A DNA stretch of 64,000 bases from Bacteroidales bacterium. GTDB lineage: Bacteria; Bacteroidota; Bacteroidia; Bacteroidales; UBA932. Location: the NCBI GenBank assembly GCA_017429475.1, contig JAFROX010000009.1, positions 186,001 to 250,000 of the forward strand, written 5' to 3'. The notes under the pieces are model-generated. The model saw only the letters and a program-made list of their open reading frames with translations, made no database searches and was not told the DNA's origin. This document shows positions 45,536 through 54,350 of the stretch, piece after piece (within the stretch, counting starts at the first letter, position 1; each line of letters begins with the position of its first letter). The translations under genes and the position numbers were made by a program.

Positions 45536-45748
45536 ATGAAAAAAGTTCTTTTTGCATTATTAGTTTTTGCTTGCGTTGCAGGCCTGAGCAGCTGCTCAAA
45601 GAAATGCTATTGCAAGGCAATGGTCAACGGTAAAGAGCAAGTTGGCAGCACCGTCAATCTCGATCAGGGCAAGAGGTGCAGCGATTACAACTACAAGGCC
45701 AATCTCCTTGGTGAAACTGTTGAATACAAATGCACAATGAGTCTCTAA
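45536..45748 (+). CDS. Small cysteine-patterned lipoprotein 2
   Basis: A 70-residue paralogue of the preceding gene: MKKVLFALLVFACVAGLSSC signal and lipobox (Cys20), then Cys at 24, 26, 48 and 66 (CYCKA, GKRCSDYNYK, EYKC). The start at 45536 is chosen because it aligns with the paralogue; an ATG two codons upstream is possible. Its last 19 nt overlap the start of the MauE/thioredoxin gene, so the two are translationally linked. Confidence 0.8.
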   Translation: MKKVLFALLVFACVAGLSSCSKKCYCKAMVNGKEQVGSTVNLDQGKRCSDYNYKANLLGETVEYKCTMSL

Positions 45749-46620
45749 GACTGTTCTTCCGAGAGCTTCTCGGATTGATTTTCATATTATCGGCGGTCGC
45801 CAAACTGGCGGGCGCCGATAATTTTGAACTGTATGTCTTCAGCCTCGGGGTATTCTCCCTTGGGGCTTCATTCATAATTGCCAGACTTGTCATTGCCCTG
45901 GAGCTCTTCCTGGGCGTCTGGCTGATGGTCAACACTCACCCGAAGGCTTCCATCAAGCTTGCCGCTGCGCTGCTTGCAGCCTTCTCGGTGTTCCTGGTGA
46001 TTCTGATCATCAAGGGCCGCAAGGACAACTGCCATTGCTTCGGCGATTTCATCGATTTCACCCCTGTACAGTCGCTGGTCAAGAATGCCGTTCTGCTGGT
46101 CGTTGCCGTTCTGTCACTGAGAGTCAAGCCCTTCGTCATTCCCCGCAGGAATCTCATTGCCGCGCTTGCCGCAGTGGCTTCCCTGGCTGCGGTGTTCATC
46201 ATCTCTCCTCCTGACAATCTTATGTACAAGAGTTATGCGATCGACGGGTTCAATCAGGAGATTTTCGACAAGGCAGTGGCTGACGGCCTGATCGACGAGT
46301 CCCTTACCGAAGGCGAAGACCTGACCTGTTTCTTCAGCTTCAACTGCGAGTTCTGCCATATGACAGCAAAGAAGCTGAGCATAATGCTTGAACGCGGGGC
46401 ATTCGAAGGGGCTGCCGTCAATGTGCTGGTAGGCGGAAAATACGATGACTTCGAAGCTGACGCAGCTGCTTTCTTCGCCGATTCAAAGATGCATTACGAC
46501 AGCATCGACTCTCTCCCCGCAAACACATTCCTGCACATCACTAACGGTCACTATCCCGTAGTAATCCACACTCAAGACGGAAAACTCCTAGAGCAGTGGA
46601 GCTATAGAGATCTCCATTGA
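45730..46620 (+). CDS. MauE/DoxX-like membrane protein fused to a thioredoxin-like domain
   Basis: A 296-residue protein. Residues 8-160 hold about five membrane helices in a MauE/DoxX-like redox module with a membrane-face CHCFG (Cys101, Cys103). Residues 170-296 form a periplasmic thioredoxin-like domain with CxxC in FNCEFCHM (Cys206, Cys209) and an extra Cys200; the cis-Pro region is NGHYPVVI. This design resembles VKOR/DsbB-like electron relays from quinone to thiol. It overlaps the small lipoprotein 2 gene by 19 nt, pointing to a shared oxidation or reduction pathway for their cysteines (inference). Confidence 0.85.
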   Translation: MHNESLRLFFRELLGLIFILSAVAKLAGADNFELYVFSLGVFSLGASFIIARLVIALELFLGVWLMVNTHPKASIKLAAALLAAFSVFLVILIIKGRKDNCHCFGDFIDFTPVQSLVKNAVLLVVAVLSLRVKPFVIPRRNLIAALAAVASLAAVFIISPPDNLMYKSYAIDGFNQEIFDKAVADGLIDESLTEGEDLTCFFSFNCEFCHMTAKKLSIMLERGAFEGAAVNVLVGGKYDDFEADAAAFFADSKMHYDSIDSLPANTFLHITNGHYPVVIHTQDGKLLEQWSYRDLH

Positions 46621-46627
46621 CGCGACG

Positions 46628-46713
46628 GCCCTCCTTGGGGCTCAGGGCCTGCGGCTAGGAGACTAGAATAATAGTCTCTTGCGCCGCAGCCCTGTCGCCA
46701 CTATGCGGAGGGC
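46628..46713. repeat. Structured palindromic repeat, copy B
   Basis: Near-identical to copy A at 39753-39837: outer GCCCTCC/GGAGGGC, middle CAGGGC/GCCCTG and GCGGC/GCCGC, inner GAGACTA/TAGTCTC with loop GAATAA. Lies 7 nt after the thioredoxin-fusion stop, in a convergent gap with the aldose epimerase. Confidence 0.85.
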
Positions 46714-46722
46714 CTGTTCTTA

Positions 46723-46748
46723 TATGTTGACGATTTATGTTGACGATT
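46723..46748 (+). repeat. 13-bp perfect tandem duplication
   Basis: TATGTTGACGATT occurs twice without spacer between structured copies B and C. It may be a target-site duplication or slippage scar. Confidence 0.8.
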
Positions 46749-46762
46749 GCGCATATACAAAA

Positions 46763-46841
46763 GCCCTCCCGGCGAAGGGAAATTGCGTAGCGAATATTAT
46801 TCTATTCGCCAAGCAATTTGCCCGAAAGCCTTAGGGAGGGC
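46763..46841. repeat. Structured palindromic repeat, copy C (divergent, inverted)
   Basis: A 79-bp element with outer GCCCTCC/GGAGGGC arms, a middle stem AATTGC/GCAATT plus GGG/CCC, and an inner 7-bp stem GCGAATA/TATTCGC. On the reverse strand its loop is GAATAA, identical to copies A and B, although the stem sequences differ. The reverse strand also shares a TCGCC block before the right arm. It is a diverged family member in opposite orientation to B. Confidence 0.75.
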
Positions 46842-46866
46842 CTTAGTAGCAGTAAATGACTGCCGA

Positions 46867-47976
46867 TTACTTTACAGAGAACTGATACTTCGCAAAATGC
46901 GTGTACTTCTCGCCGGGACGGAGCACGATGCTCGGGAAATTGTCGTGGTGAGGAGCATCCGGGAAGAACTGAGTCTCGAGAGCGACGCCGCTGAACTTGT
47001 GGAACACGCCGCCACGCTTGCCGACCTCATATCCGTTCATATTGCCGCCTGAATAATACTGCAGGCCGGGTCGGTCGGTATAGAGAGTCAGGCAGATGCC
47101 AGTCTCAGGCTCATAGAGAGTAGCGCAGGGTTTAGATGAATCGCCCTTGGTATTAAGCACGAAATTCAGGTCATAACCTGCATCGGTCTTCGAATCGACC
47201 CTTGCAGCAGTCCTGAAATCATAGATGGTTCCCTCAACGGGAGCGATCTCGCCGGTGGGATTGGTGTTCTCGTCGACAGGTGTGTAGTAGTCGGCATCCA
47301 TCCAGTAGATGTGGCTGTTGCTGCTCTTCTCGGTAGTTCCGTGAAGATTGAAGAACGGATGGAAGGTGGGATTGCAGAGAGTAGGCGCATCGGTTGATGC
47401 CTCGTATTCGAGAACCAGCGCATTGTCATCGGTAAGAGAGAATGTCACGCTGATATTGAAATTGCCGGGATAACCCTCCTCCCCGTCCGGAGAGAAATAA
47501 CTCATCTTCACCTTGCTGTCAGATATCTGCTCGGCATCCCACACGTGCTTGTACATCGCATTGGGACCTCCGTGGATATGGTTGACGCCGCTGTTGATCG
47601 GCAGCTCGTAGTCGACTCCGTCGAGAGTGAACTTGCCATAAGCGATACGGTTAACCACGCGGCCTACGATAGATGCAGATGAAACGCTGGCGGTATTGAG
47701 ATAGCTCTGGATATTGTCGTGGCCGACGATTACGTCCACAGGATTGTTGTCCTTGTCCGGTACGATGATGGAAGCCGTCCTGGCTCCGTAGTTGGTGACT
47801 TGTACGACCATTCCGTTTTTGTTGGTAAGGGTGTAGAGAGCTACCGGCTTGCCTTCGTATTCGGTGACGAAAGCGGCAGGATCGAGCATCAGAGGCTCTG
47901 CGGAGAACTTCTGTCCGCTGCAGCCGCAAAGAACGAGTGCTGCCATAATAATAATGCTTGCAATATGATTTTTCAT
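46867..47976 (-). CDS. Aldose 1-epimerase, exported lipoprotein
   Basis: A 369-residue galactose mutarotase-family enzyme interconverting alpha and beta aldoses. Catalytic His in GVNHIHGGPNAMYKHVWD and in FHPFFNLHG, with the C-terminal catalytic Glu in FSGVALETQFFPDAPHHDNFPS. An N-terminal lipoprotein signal (MKNHIASIIIMAALVLCGCS) places it in the envelope, unlike cytoplasmic GalM, fitting periplasmic processing of released sugars. Single gene, 12 nt ahead of folD but read in the same direction after it. Confidence 0.92.
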   Translation of the reverse strand: MKNHIASIIIMAALVLCGCSGQKFSAEPLMLDPAAFVTEYEGKPVALYTLTNKNGMVVQVTNYGARTASIIVPDKDNNPVDVIVGHDNIQSYLNTASVSSASIVGRVVNRIAYGKFTLDGVDYELPINSGVNHIHGGPNAMYKHVWDAEQISDSKVKMSYFSPDGEEGYPGNFNISVTFSLTDDNALVLEYEASTDAPTLCNPTFHPFFNLHGTTEKSSNSHIYWMDADYYTPVDENTNPTGEIAPVEGTIYDFRTAARVDSKTDAGYDLNFVLNTKGDSSKPCATLYEPETGICLTLYTDRPGLQYYSGGNMNGYEVGKRGGVFHKFSGVALETQFFPDAPHHDNFPSIVLRPGEKYTHFAKYQFSVK

Positions 47977-47988
47977 GCTATCGAAGTT

Positions 47989-48870
47989 TTATTTGACATT
48001 GAATTTTGCCTTGTAGGCCTTGAGGGTGTTGCGCATCAGAGAAACGATGGTCATCGGGCCCACGCCGCCGGGAACTGGAGTGATATACGAGCACTTGGGA
48101 GCGACTTCGTCGAAATTGACGTCGCCCATAATTCGGTAGCCTTTCTCGGTCTCCGCTGGAACGCGGGTTATGCCCACATCGACTACGACGACGCCATCCT
48201 TGACCATATCGCCCTTGAGGAAACCCGGCACGCCGAGGGCGGCGATGATGATGTCCGCAGACCTGGTATACTGTTCGATGTTCTGGGTGCGGCTGTGGCA
48301 GATAGTGACGGTGCAGTCACCCGGTTTGGCCTTGGCCGAGAGCAGATTGGCAATCGGACGGCCCACTATGTTGCTGCGGCCGAGCACGACGCAGTGCTTG
48401 CCCCTGGTCTCGATGCCGTATTCCTCAAGCAGGGTTATGATGCCGTAGGGAGTGGCGCTTACGAATGTGTCGAGTCCTAGGCAGAGACGGCCGACGTTCT
48501 CGGGGTGGAATCCGTCGACATCCTTGGCCGGGCTGACGGCCATAATGATCTTCTGTTCGTCGATATGCTTGGGAAGAGGAAGCTGGATGATGAAGCCGTC
48601 GACGCTGTCGTCGTCGTTCAGTCTTTTGACCTCGGCAAGCAGTTCTTCCTCGGTGGTGCTGGCGGGAAGACGAAGCACGGTGCTGTCGAATCCGACCTTT
48701 TTGCAGGAGCGTTCCTTGTTGGCTACATATGTCTGGCTCGCACCGTCATCTCCCACGAGGATCGCGGTCAGATGAGGCCTGCGCCAGCCCTTGTCAAGGA
48801 AATAATCAACTTCGGCTGCAATCTGAGCCTGAAGGTTTGCCGATGTGGCTCTTCCGTCAAGTAGTTTCAT
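47989..48870 (-). CDS. folD: Bifunctional methylene-THF dehydrogenase/cyclohydrolase
   Basis: A 293-residue FolD. Active-site Lys in [27 protein letters not shown], the Rossmann loop [11 protein letters not shown] and the C-terminal [21 protein letters not shown] match the family throughout. It makes 10-formyl-THF for purine and fMet synthesis. It is 2 nt downstream of ffh. Confidence 0.97.
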   Translation of the reverse strand: MKLLDGRATSANLQAQIAAEVDYFLDKGWRRPHLTAILVGDDGASQTYVANKERSCKKVGFDSTVLRLPASTTEEELLAEVKRLNDDDSVDGFIIQLPLPKHIDEQKIIMAVSPAKDVDGFHPENVGRLCLGLDTFVSATPYGIITLLEEYGIETRGKHCVVLGRSNIVGRPIANLLSAKAKPGDCTVTICHSRTQNIEQYTRSADIIIAALGVPGFLKGDMVKDGVVVVDVGITRVPAETEKGYRIMGDVNFDEVAPKCSYITPVPGGVGPMTIVSLMRNTLKAYKAKFNVK

Positions 48871-48872
48871 AA

Positions 48873-50195
48873 TTATCTGCGTTTTTTCTTCATCAGTTTG
48901 GCGGCCGGGGCTCCGGCTACTGTCTTCATCATCTTGCGGGTCTGCTCGAACTGCTTGAGAAGCCTGTTGACTTCCTCGATGGAAGTTCCGCTGCCGGCCG
49001 CGATCCTCTTGCGGCGGCTGCCGTTGATGATGGTCGGATTGTCCCTTTCCTGGACGGTCATAGACTGGATGATGGCCTCGATGCTCTTGAACGACGAGTT
49101 GTCGATGTCCACGTCCTTGAGCATCTTGCCCATACCGGGAATCATTGAAGCCAGATCCTTGATGTTGCCCATCTTCTTGATCTGCTGTATCTGCTGGTAG
49201 AAGTCGGTGATGGTGAACTGGTCGTGGGCAAGTTTCTTGTGGAGCTTGCGGGCCTCTTCTTCGTCGAACTGCTCCTGAGCCTTCTCCACGAACGAAACGA
49301 CGTCTCCCATTCCGAGAATACGGTCGGCGATACGTGCAGGATAGAAAATGTCCAGGGCTTCGAGTTTCTCGCCGGAGCTTATGAACTTGATGGGCTTGCC
49401 GACGACTGCCTTGATGCTGAGGGCGGCACCGCCACGGGTGTCACCGTCCATCTTGGTGAGTACTACGCCGTCGAAGTCGAGGCGGTCGTTGAAAGCCTTG
49501 GCTGTCTCGACAGCGTCCTGACCTGTCATCGCATCGACTACGAACAATGTTTCGGTGGGATTCACGGCCTTCTTTATGGCTGCGATCTCATCCATCATCT
49601 GCTCGTCGACTGCCAGACGTCCTGCGGTATCTATGATCACCAGTGAATAGCCTTCCTTGCGTGCATAGTCGATTGCACGACGTGCAATGGCCACAGGATC
49701 CTTGACTCCGTCTTCAGTGTAGACGGGGACTTCTATCTGCTCTGCAAGAACCTTCAACTGGTCGATGGCTGCAGGACGGTATACGTCGCCTGCCACCAGA
49801 AGCACTCTCTGGCTTCTCTTGCTCTTGCAGTTGAGGGCCAGTTTGCCGCAGAACGTGGTTTTACCTGAACCCTGAAGACCGCTGACCAGCACGATGCCGG
49901 GATGGCCCTTTATATTGATGTCGCTGTGCTCGCTGCCCATCAGTTCGGCCAGCTCGTCGTGGACTATCTTGACGATCATCTGCTCCGGACGGACAGCCTT
50001 GAGAACGTCCTGGCCGAGAGCCTTCTGCTTCACGTCGTCGCAGAAACTTTTTGCTATCTTGTAGCTGACATCGGCGTCGAGAAGTGCCTTGCGCACATCC
50101 TTCATCGTTTCGGAAATGTTTATTTCCGTGATTTTCCCCTGTCCCTTGATAAGTTTGAAGGACTTCTCGAGTCTGTCAGTTAGATTTTCAAACAT
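48873..50195 (-). CDS. ffh: Signal recognition particle GTPase Ffh
   Basis: A 440-residue SRP54. N domain (to about 85), G domain with [43 protein letters not shown], and the Met-rich M domain (from about 300) with [16 protein letters not shown] and a basic tail. It targets nascent membrane proteins to FtsY, which is not in the window; no SRP RNA was recognised nearby. Confidence 0.97.
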   Translation of the reverse strand: MFENLTDRLEKSFKLIKGQGKITEINISETMKDVRKALLDADVSYKIAKSFCDDVKQKALGQDVLKAVRPEQMIVKIVHDELAELMGSEHSDINIKGHPGIVLVSGLQGSGKTTFCGKLALNCKSKRSQRVLLVAGDVYRPAAIDQLKVLAEQIEVPVYTEDGVKDPVAIARRAIDYARKEGYSLVIIDTAGRLAVDEQMMDEIAAIKKAVNPTETLFVVDAMTGQDAVETAKAFNDRLDFDGVVLTKMDGDTRGGAALSIKAVVGKPIKFISSGEKLEALDIFYPARIADRILGMGDVVSFVEKAQEQFDEEEARKLHKKLAHDQFTITDFYQQIQQIKKMGNIKDLASMIPGMGKMLKDVDIDNSSFKSIEAIIQSMTVQERDNPTIINGSRRKRIAAGSGTSIEEVNRLLKQFEQTRKMMKTVAGAPAAKLMKKKRR

Positions 50196-50211
50196 AAGCG
50201 TATTATCTTTT

Positions 50212-51369
50212 TTACTTTATATCATCCGAATATACAGCGGGAGCAAGGTCCCTCTGCAGATATCTCATATTCATTACCTGTCCATATGCGCCGGCGCTGT
50301 GGATTGCGAAGAAATCGCCCCTGTGGGGAGCGCCGCCCAGAAGTCCTTTGGCGAAGGTGTCGCTCGACTCGCACACACATCCTACGACGTCATATTTCTC
50401 AAGAGGCTCCCTGCAAGACAGGTTTTCAACCTTGTGGCTTGCCTGATATAGAGCCGGACGGATGAGGGTGTGCATTCCGCAGTCCAGTATGGCGAACTTC
50501 TTCTTCAGGCCTTCCTTGACATAGACCACCCTGCTGATGATGTGGGCGCAGTTCGCGACCATCGCCCTGCCCGGCTCAATATGGATCGTCTGTCCGGGCT
50601 TGAGGGAAATGTTCTGCGAAATGGTGCGGCAGAGGCCCTCGATATCCGGCATCCAGTTGTCCAGAGGCTTTTCGTAATCTACGCCAAGACCTCCTCCCAG
50701 ATTGAGCAGCTTGACATCGAAGCCCCTCTGGGTGAAGAGTTTCTCGAACTCGGAAGCCTTCTTGCAAAGCTCCGCATAAACGTTCATATCGGTAATCTGC
50801 GAACCTGCGTGCATATGGATGCCTGTGAACTGCAGGTTACGGCAGCGTGCCAGGGTCGCAAAAAGTTCATCGAAAGCCCAAGAACTGATGCCGAACTTGT
50901 CCTCTTCGGTACCTGTGGTGATATACTTGTGGGTCTTTGCATCGACGTCTGGATTTACCCTGACTGCAATTGCGGCTTTCACACCCATCCCACCTGCTAT
51001 GGCGTCTATCACTTCCAGTTCCTGAATGCTTTCGCAGTTGAAGAGTTCGACGCCCGCCTTGAGGGCAGTGATTATTTCCTTGTCGGTCTTGGCGACTCCG
51101 TCGAAGAAAATGCCGTCAGCGGCGAAACCATTGGCAAGGGCGAGAGTTATCTCGTTGCCGGTGGCGCATTCGGCCTTGATGCCGGCGCCGCTTATGGTTT
51201 TCAATATCCTGTCGTTGGAGTTTGCCTTGACGGCGTAGTGGGCTGTTACCCCGTATTTGTCAAGCGTGGAAACGAATTTTTCAACAGTAGCGCGGAGAAT
51301 GTCCATGTCATAATAGAAAAACGGAGTCTCCATCCTGTTGAATGACTGAAGTGCGCTCTGGGTAATCAT
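50212..51369 (-). CDS. lysA: Diaminopimelate decarboxylase
   Basis: A 385-residue PLP enzyme making L-lysine from meso-DAP. PLP lysine in AHYAVKANSND; the HAGSQI loop; GGGLGVDYE; EPGRAMVANC; and CESSDTF with the catalytic Cys. The C-terminal AYGQVMNMRY segment is typical. A minus-strand TATTTTTG (51389-51396) is a likely -7 element. It is followed 16 nt later by ffh. Confidence 0.95.
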   Translation of the reverse strand: MITQSALQSFNRMETPFFYYDMDILRATVEKFVSTLDKYGVTAHYAVKANSNDRILKTISGAGIKAECATGNEITLALANGFAADGIFFDGVAKTDKEIITALKAGVELFNCESIQELEVIDAIAGGMGVKAAIAVRVNPDVDAKTHKYITTGTEEDKFGISSWAFDELFATLARCRNLQFTGIHMHAGSQITDMNVYAELCKKASEFEKLFTQRGFDVKLLNLGGGLGVDYEKPLDNWMPDIEGLCRTISQNISLKPGQTIHIEPGRAMVANCAHIISRVVYVKEGLKKKFAILDCGMHTLIRPALYQASHKVENLSCREPLEKYDVVGCVCESSDTFAKGLLGGAPHRGDFFAIHSAGAYGQVMNMRYLQRDLAPAVYSDDIK

Positions 51370-51465
51370 TTTTATGGCAATTTGACGGCAAAAATAGTCA
51401 TTTTACATCTATTAAAAGAGAAAAAAGAATCGTAACTTTATGGAACTATATCGAAAAACAGCATT

Positions 51466-52947
51466 ATGGAAGAAAAAGATCTGCTTCAACTCGAACGTCT
51501 CGGCATTTCGCAGGAGAAATTGAACTCGCAACTCGATGCCTTCAAGACAGGCTTTCCTTATCTGGATGTCATAAACGCAGCAACCGAAGAAAAAGGGATA
51601 ACGGTGCTTGACGACGACGCTAAGGCCGCAGCCCTCAGGACTCTGGAGGAGTCGGGCGCAAAGGTCACGAAGTTCGTGCCGGCCAGCGGTGCCGCATCGA
51701 GGATGTTCAAGGATCTGTTCAACGGCCTGGACACTCTTGAAAAAGGCGGAGAACTGCCTGAGGACTCCCCTGCCGAACGTTTCTGCAAGCATATCAAAGA
51801 ATTCGCATTCTATGACGACGCCAGGTTCTCAGGCAAGGACGACAAAGGCATTCTCGCCGAGACTCTCAATGAAGACGGACTGGGCTACGGAAGCAAGTCA
51901 AAGGGACAGGTCGCTTTCCACAGGTATGCCGACTACAGCCGTACGGCTTTCGAAGAGCACCTTGTCGAGGGTGCGCTGTACGCCAAGGATGCAGAAGGCA
52001 AGGTAAATCTCATCTATTCCGTCTCACCAGAACATCTTGACGCATACAAGGCAATGTTCGAAGCAGTTCGTCCCAGGTACGAGGCTCTCTTCGGCGTAAG
52101 GTACGACGTGAAGTTCACCCTCCAGTCGAAGTCCACCGACACCGTTGCGGTCAATGAGGACAACACTCCCTTCCGCAAGGCCGACGGCAGCCTGTTGTTC
52201 CGTCCGGGAGGCCACGGCGCCCTGATAGAGAACGTCAACGACATCACCTCCGACGTTATAGTCATCAAGAACATCGACAACGTGATCCATCAGTCTGGAA
52301 TCGAGCAGACAGTGCTGTGGAAGAAACTTCTGGCAGGCCGTCTTCTGCAACTCCGCAGCCGCATCTTCGACTATCTGCGCCGCATCGACGAAGGCTGCGA
52401 CGACAGCGAGTTCATCTGGGAGATGGTGGATTTCCTGGACAAGGAGTTCTGCGTCACTTTCCCCGAAAAGGATTTCGACTCATCGAAGCGCAGGATGCTG
52501 GCACGCATTCACGCGAAGCTGAACAGGCCCATCAGGGTGTGCGGAATGGTGCGCAACCTCGGCGAGCCGGGCGGCGGTCCTTTCATAGTCCGCGACCGCG
52601 ACGGAGCCACTTCGCTGCAGATTCTCGAGAGCGTTCAGCTCAACCCGAACGATCCCGCCACCGCCGGCCTGTTTGCAGCAGGAACACACTTCAATCCGGT
52701 AGATCTCGTATGCAGCCCTATGAACTACAAGGGCGGCAAGTTTGACCTCACCCGTTTTGTGGATCCGCAGGCTGGATTCATATCATCTAAGAGTTATGAG
52801 GGACGCCCTCTGAAGGCCTTGGAGCTTCCGGGACTGTGGAACGGCGCGATGTCAGACTGGAACACCCAGTTCGTGGACGTTCCGCTGATTACTTTCAATC
52901 CTGTCAAGACCGTCCTCGACCTTCTCCGCAAGGAACATCACGGCTAG
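51466..52947 (+). CDS. DUF4301 protein, nucleotidyltransferase-like
   Basis: A 493-residue Bacteroidota-specific protein of unknown function. The N-terminal third contains VPASGAASRMFKDL (from residue 71), which resembles the GG/GxGTRM nucleotide loop of sugar-nucleotide pyrophosphorylases. Later FRPGGHGALIENVNDI (about 245) and VIKNIDNVIH (about 265) recall the PGGHG and NVDN motifs of UDP-GlcNAc pyrophosphorylase-like enzymes. A GT-A-fold nucleotidyltransferase role is therefore plausible but unproven. Single gene with its own terminator, divergent from lysA. Confidence 0.85.
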   Translation: MEEKDLLQLERLGISQEKLNSQLDAFKTGFPYLDVINAATEEKGITVLDDDAKAAALRTLEESGAKVTKFVPASGAASRMFKDLFNGLDTLEKGGELPEDSPAERFCKHIKEFAFYDDARFSGKDDKGILAETLNEDGLGYGSKSKGQVAFHRYADYSRTAFEEHLVEGALYAKDAEGKVNLIYSVSPEHLDAYKAMFEAVRPRYEALFGVRYDVKFTLQSKSTDTVAVNEDNTPFRKADGSLLFRPGGHGALIENVNDITSDVIVIKNIDNVIHQSGIEQTVLWKKLLAGRLLQLRSRIFDYLRRIDEGCDDSEFIWEMVDFLDKEFCVTFPEKDFDSSKRRMLARIHAKLNRPIRVCGMVRNLGEPGGGPFIVRDRDGATSLQILESVQLNPNDPATAGLFAAGTHFNPVDLVCSPMNYKGGKFDLTRFVDPQAGFISSKSYEGRPLKALELPGLWNGAMSDWNTQFVDVPLITFNPVKTVLDLLRKEHHG

Positions 52948-52962
52948 CGGTTCTCAGCGGCA

Positions 52963-53000
52963 CAAAGAAAGCCGGCTCTCGACGAGGGCCGGCTTTCTTG
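52963..53000. terminator. Bidirectional terminator, DUF4301/NCS2
   Basis: Long hairpin with arms AAGAAAGCCGGC and GCCGGCTTTCTT between convergent genes. Confidence 0.9.
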
Positions 53001-53016
53001 TGTCGGACTGTGCGTC

Positions 53017-54333
53017 CTAGATGAAGATGTACTTGAGGATGAAGAGTGCCGCAAGAACCCACATTGTGGGAGAAATCTTCTTGAACTTGCCTGCGCAGGC
53101 ATTGAGGACAACGTAAGAGATGACGCCGATCAGGATACCGTCAGAGATTGAGTAGGCAACCGGCATAAGCAGCACGCAGATGAATGCGGGGATGCTTTCC
53201 GAGAAGTCTTCCCAGTCTATCTTGACGATAGGAGTCATCATCATCACGCCCACGATGACCAGTGCTGGAGCTGTAGCTGCGCTGGGGATGGCGAGGAACA
53301 ACGGTGACAGGAAGAGTGCGAGGGCGAAGCAGATGGCTACAGTGAAGGCAGTAAGACCTGTGCGGCCGCCTGCGCCTACGCCTGATGCGCTCTCCACATA
53401 AGTGGTGGTGGTAGAAGTTCCGAAGCAGGCACCTGCAACAGTGGCGATGGAGTCTGCCATGAACATCTTGTCGATGCCTTCTACATTGCCTTTCTCGTCG
53501 ACCATTCCGGCCTTCTGGGATACGCCGATGAGGGTACCCATCGTGTCGAACATATCGATGAAGAGGAAAGTGAAGACGACGGCCAGCATATCAAGGCTGA
53601 AGATGCTACCCCACTCGAACTTGCAGAAGATGGGGGCGATGCTGTCGGGAGCAGAAACCACACCGTTGAATGAGGTGATGGCCGCACCTGTTGCAGGATC
53701 CTTGATGATGAGGCCGATGACCGTGGTTACGAGGATACCGAGAAGGATTGCACCTTTGACCTTGAGGATTACAAGAGCGCCGGTGATGACGATGCCGATA
53801 ACTGCAAGAAGTGCAGTGCCGTGAGTGATGTCGCCAAGAGCAACCAGGGTGGAATCGTTGTTGGCGATGATGCCTGCGTTCTGAAGGCCGATGAAGGCGA
53901 TGAACAGGCCGATACCGGCTCCGATTGCGTGCTTGAGACTCAGAGGAATGGCATTAAGTATCCAGGAGCGAACCTTGGTGAGGGTCAGGATGATGAAAAG
54001 GATACCTTCGATGAACACTGCGGTGAGTGCGAATTGCCAGCTGTGCCCCATTCCGAGGCAGACAGTGAATACGAAGAAGGCGTTCAGGCCCATGCCGGGG
54101 GCAAGGGCGAAGGGCTTCTTCGCATAGAGCGCCATCACCAGCGTACCTACGAGGGCTGCCAGTGCGGTGGCGGTGAACACCGAGCCGCGCGGCATGTCGA
54201 GGGCGCCGAAGATGTTGGGATTGACGGCGAGGATATAAGCCATCGTCAGGAAGGTGGTTATACCCGCCACAATCTCCGTGCGGACCGTATGCTTTGACGC
54301 ATCAAATCCGAAAGCTTTGCTTAACAAACTCAT
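53017..54333 (-). CDS. NCS2-family purine permease (AzgA/PbuG-like)
   Basis: A 438-residue transporter with 12-14 helices importing adenine, guanine or hypoxanthine with protons. ITTFLTMAYILAVNPNIFG at the N-terminus, PGMGLNAFFVFTVCLGMG, and FGTSTTTTYVESASGVGAGGRTGLTA are AzgA/PbuG hallmarks. Downstream of apt and the Tsx-like DUF5020 gene on the same strand, it completes an uptake-to-salvage set. Confidence 0.93.
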   Translation of the reverse strand: MSLLSKAFGFDASKHTVRTEIVAGITTFLTMAYILAVNPNIFGALDMPRGSVFTATALAALVGTLVMALYAKKPFALAPGMGLNAFFVFTVCLGMGHSWQFALTAVFIEGILFIILTLTKVRSWILNAIPLSLKHAIGAGIGLFIAFIGLQNAGIIANNDSTLVALGDITHGTALLAVIGIVITGALVILKVKGAILLGILVTTVIGLIIKDPATGAAITSFNGVVSAPDSIAPIFCKFEWGSIFSLDMLAVVFTFLFIDMFDTMGTLIGVSQKAGMVDEKGNVEGIDKMFMADSIATVAGACFGTSTTTTYVESASGVGAGGRTGLTAFTVAICFALALFLSPLFLAIPSAATAPALVIVGVMMMTPIVKIDWEDFSESIPAFICVLLMPVAYSISDGILIGVISYVVLNACAGKFKKISPTMWVLAALFILKYIFI

Positions 54334-54350
54334 AGTAGATATCGTTTAGA

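Noticed and set aside
46723-46748. CRISPR-like repeat pair
   Set aside because: Only two 13-bp units with no spacer; no cas genes in the window.
46747-47052. 101-codon plus-strand ORF over copy C and the epimerase 3' end
   Set aside because: It spans a palindromic repeat and then lies antisense to the conserved C-terminus of the aldose epimerase.
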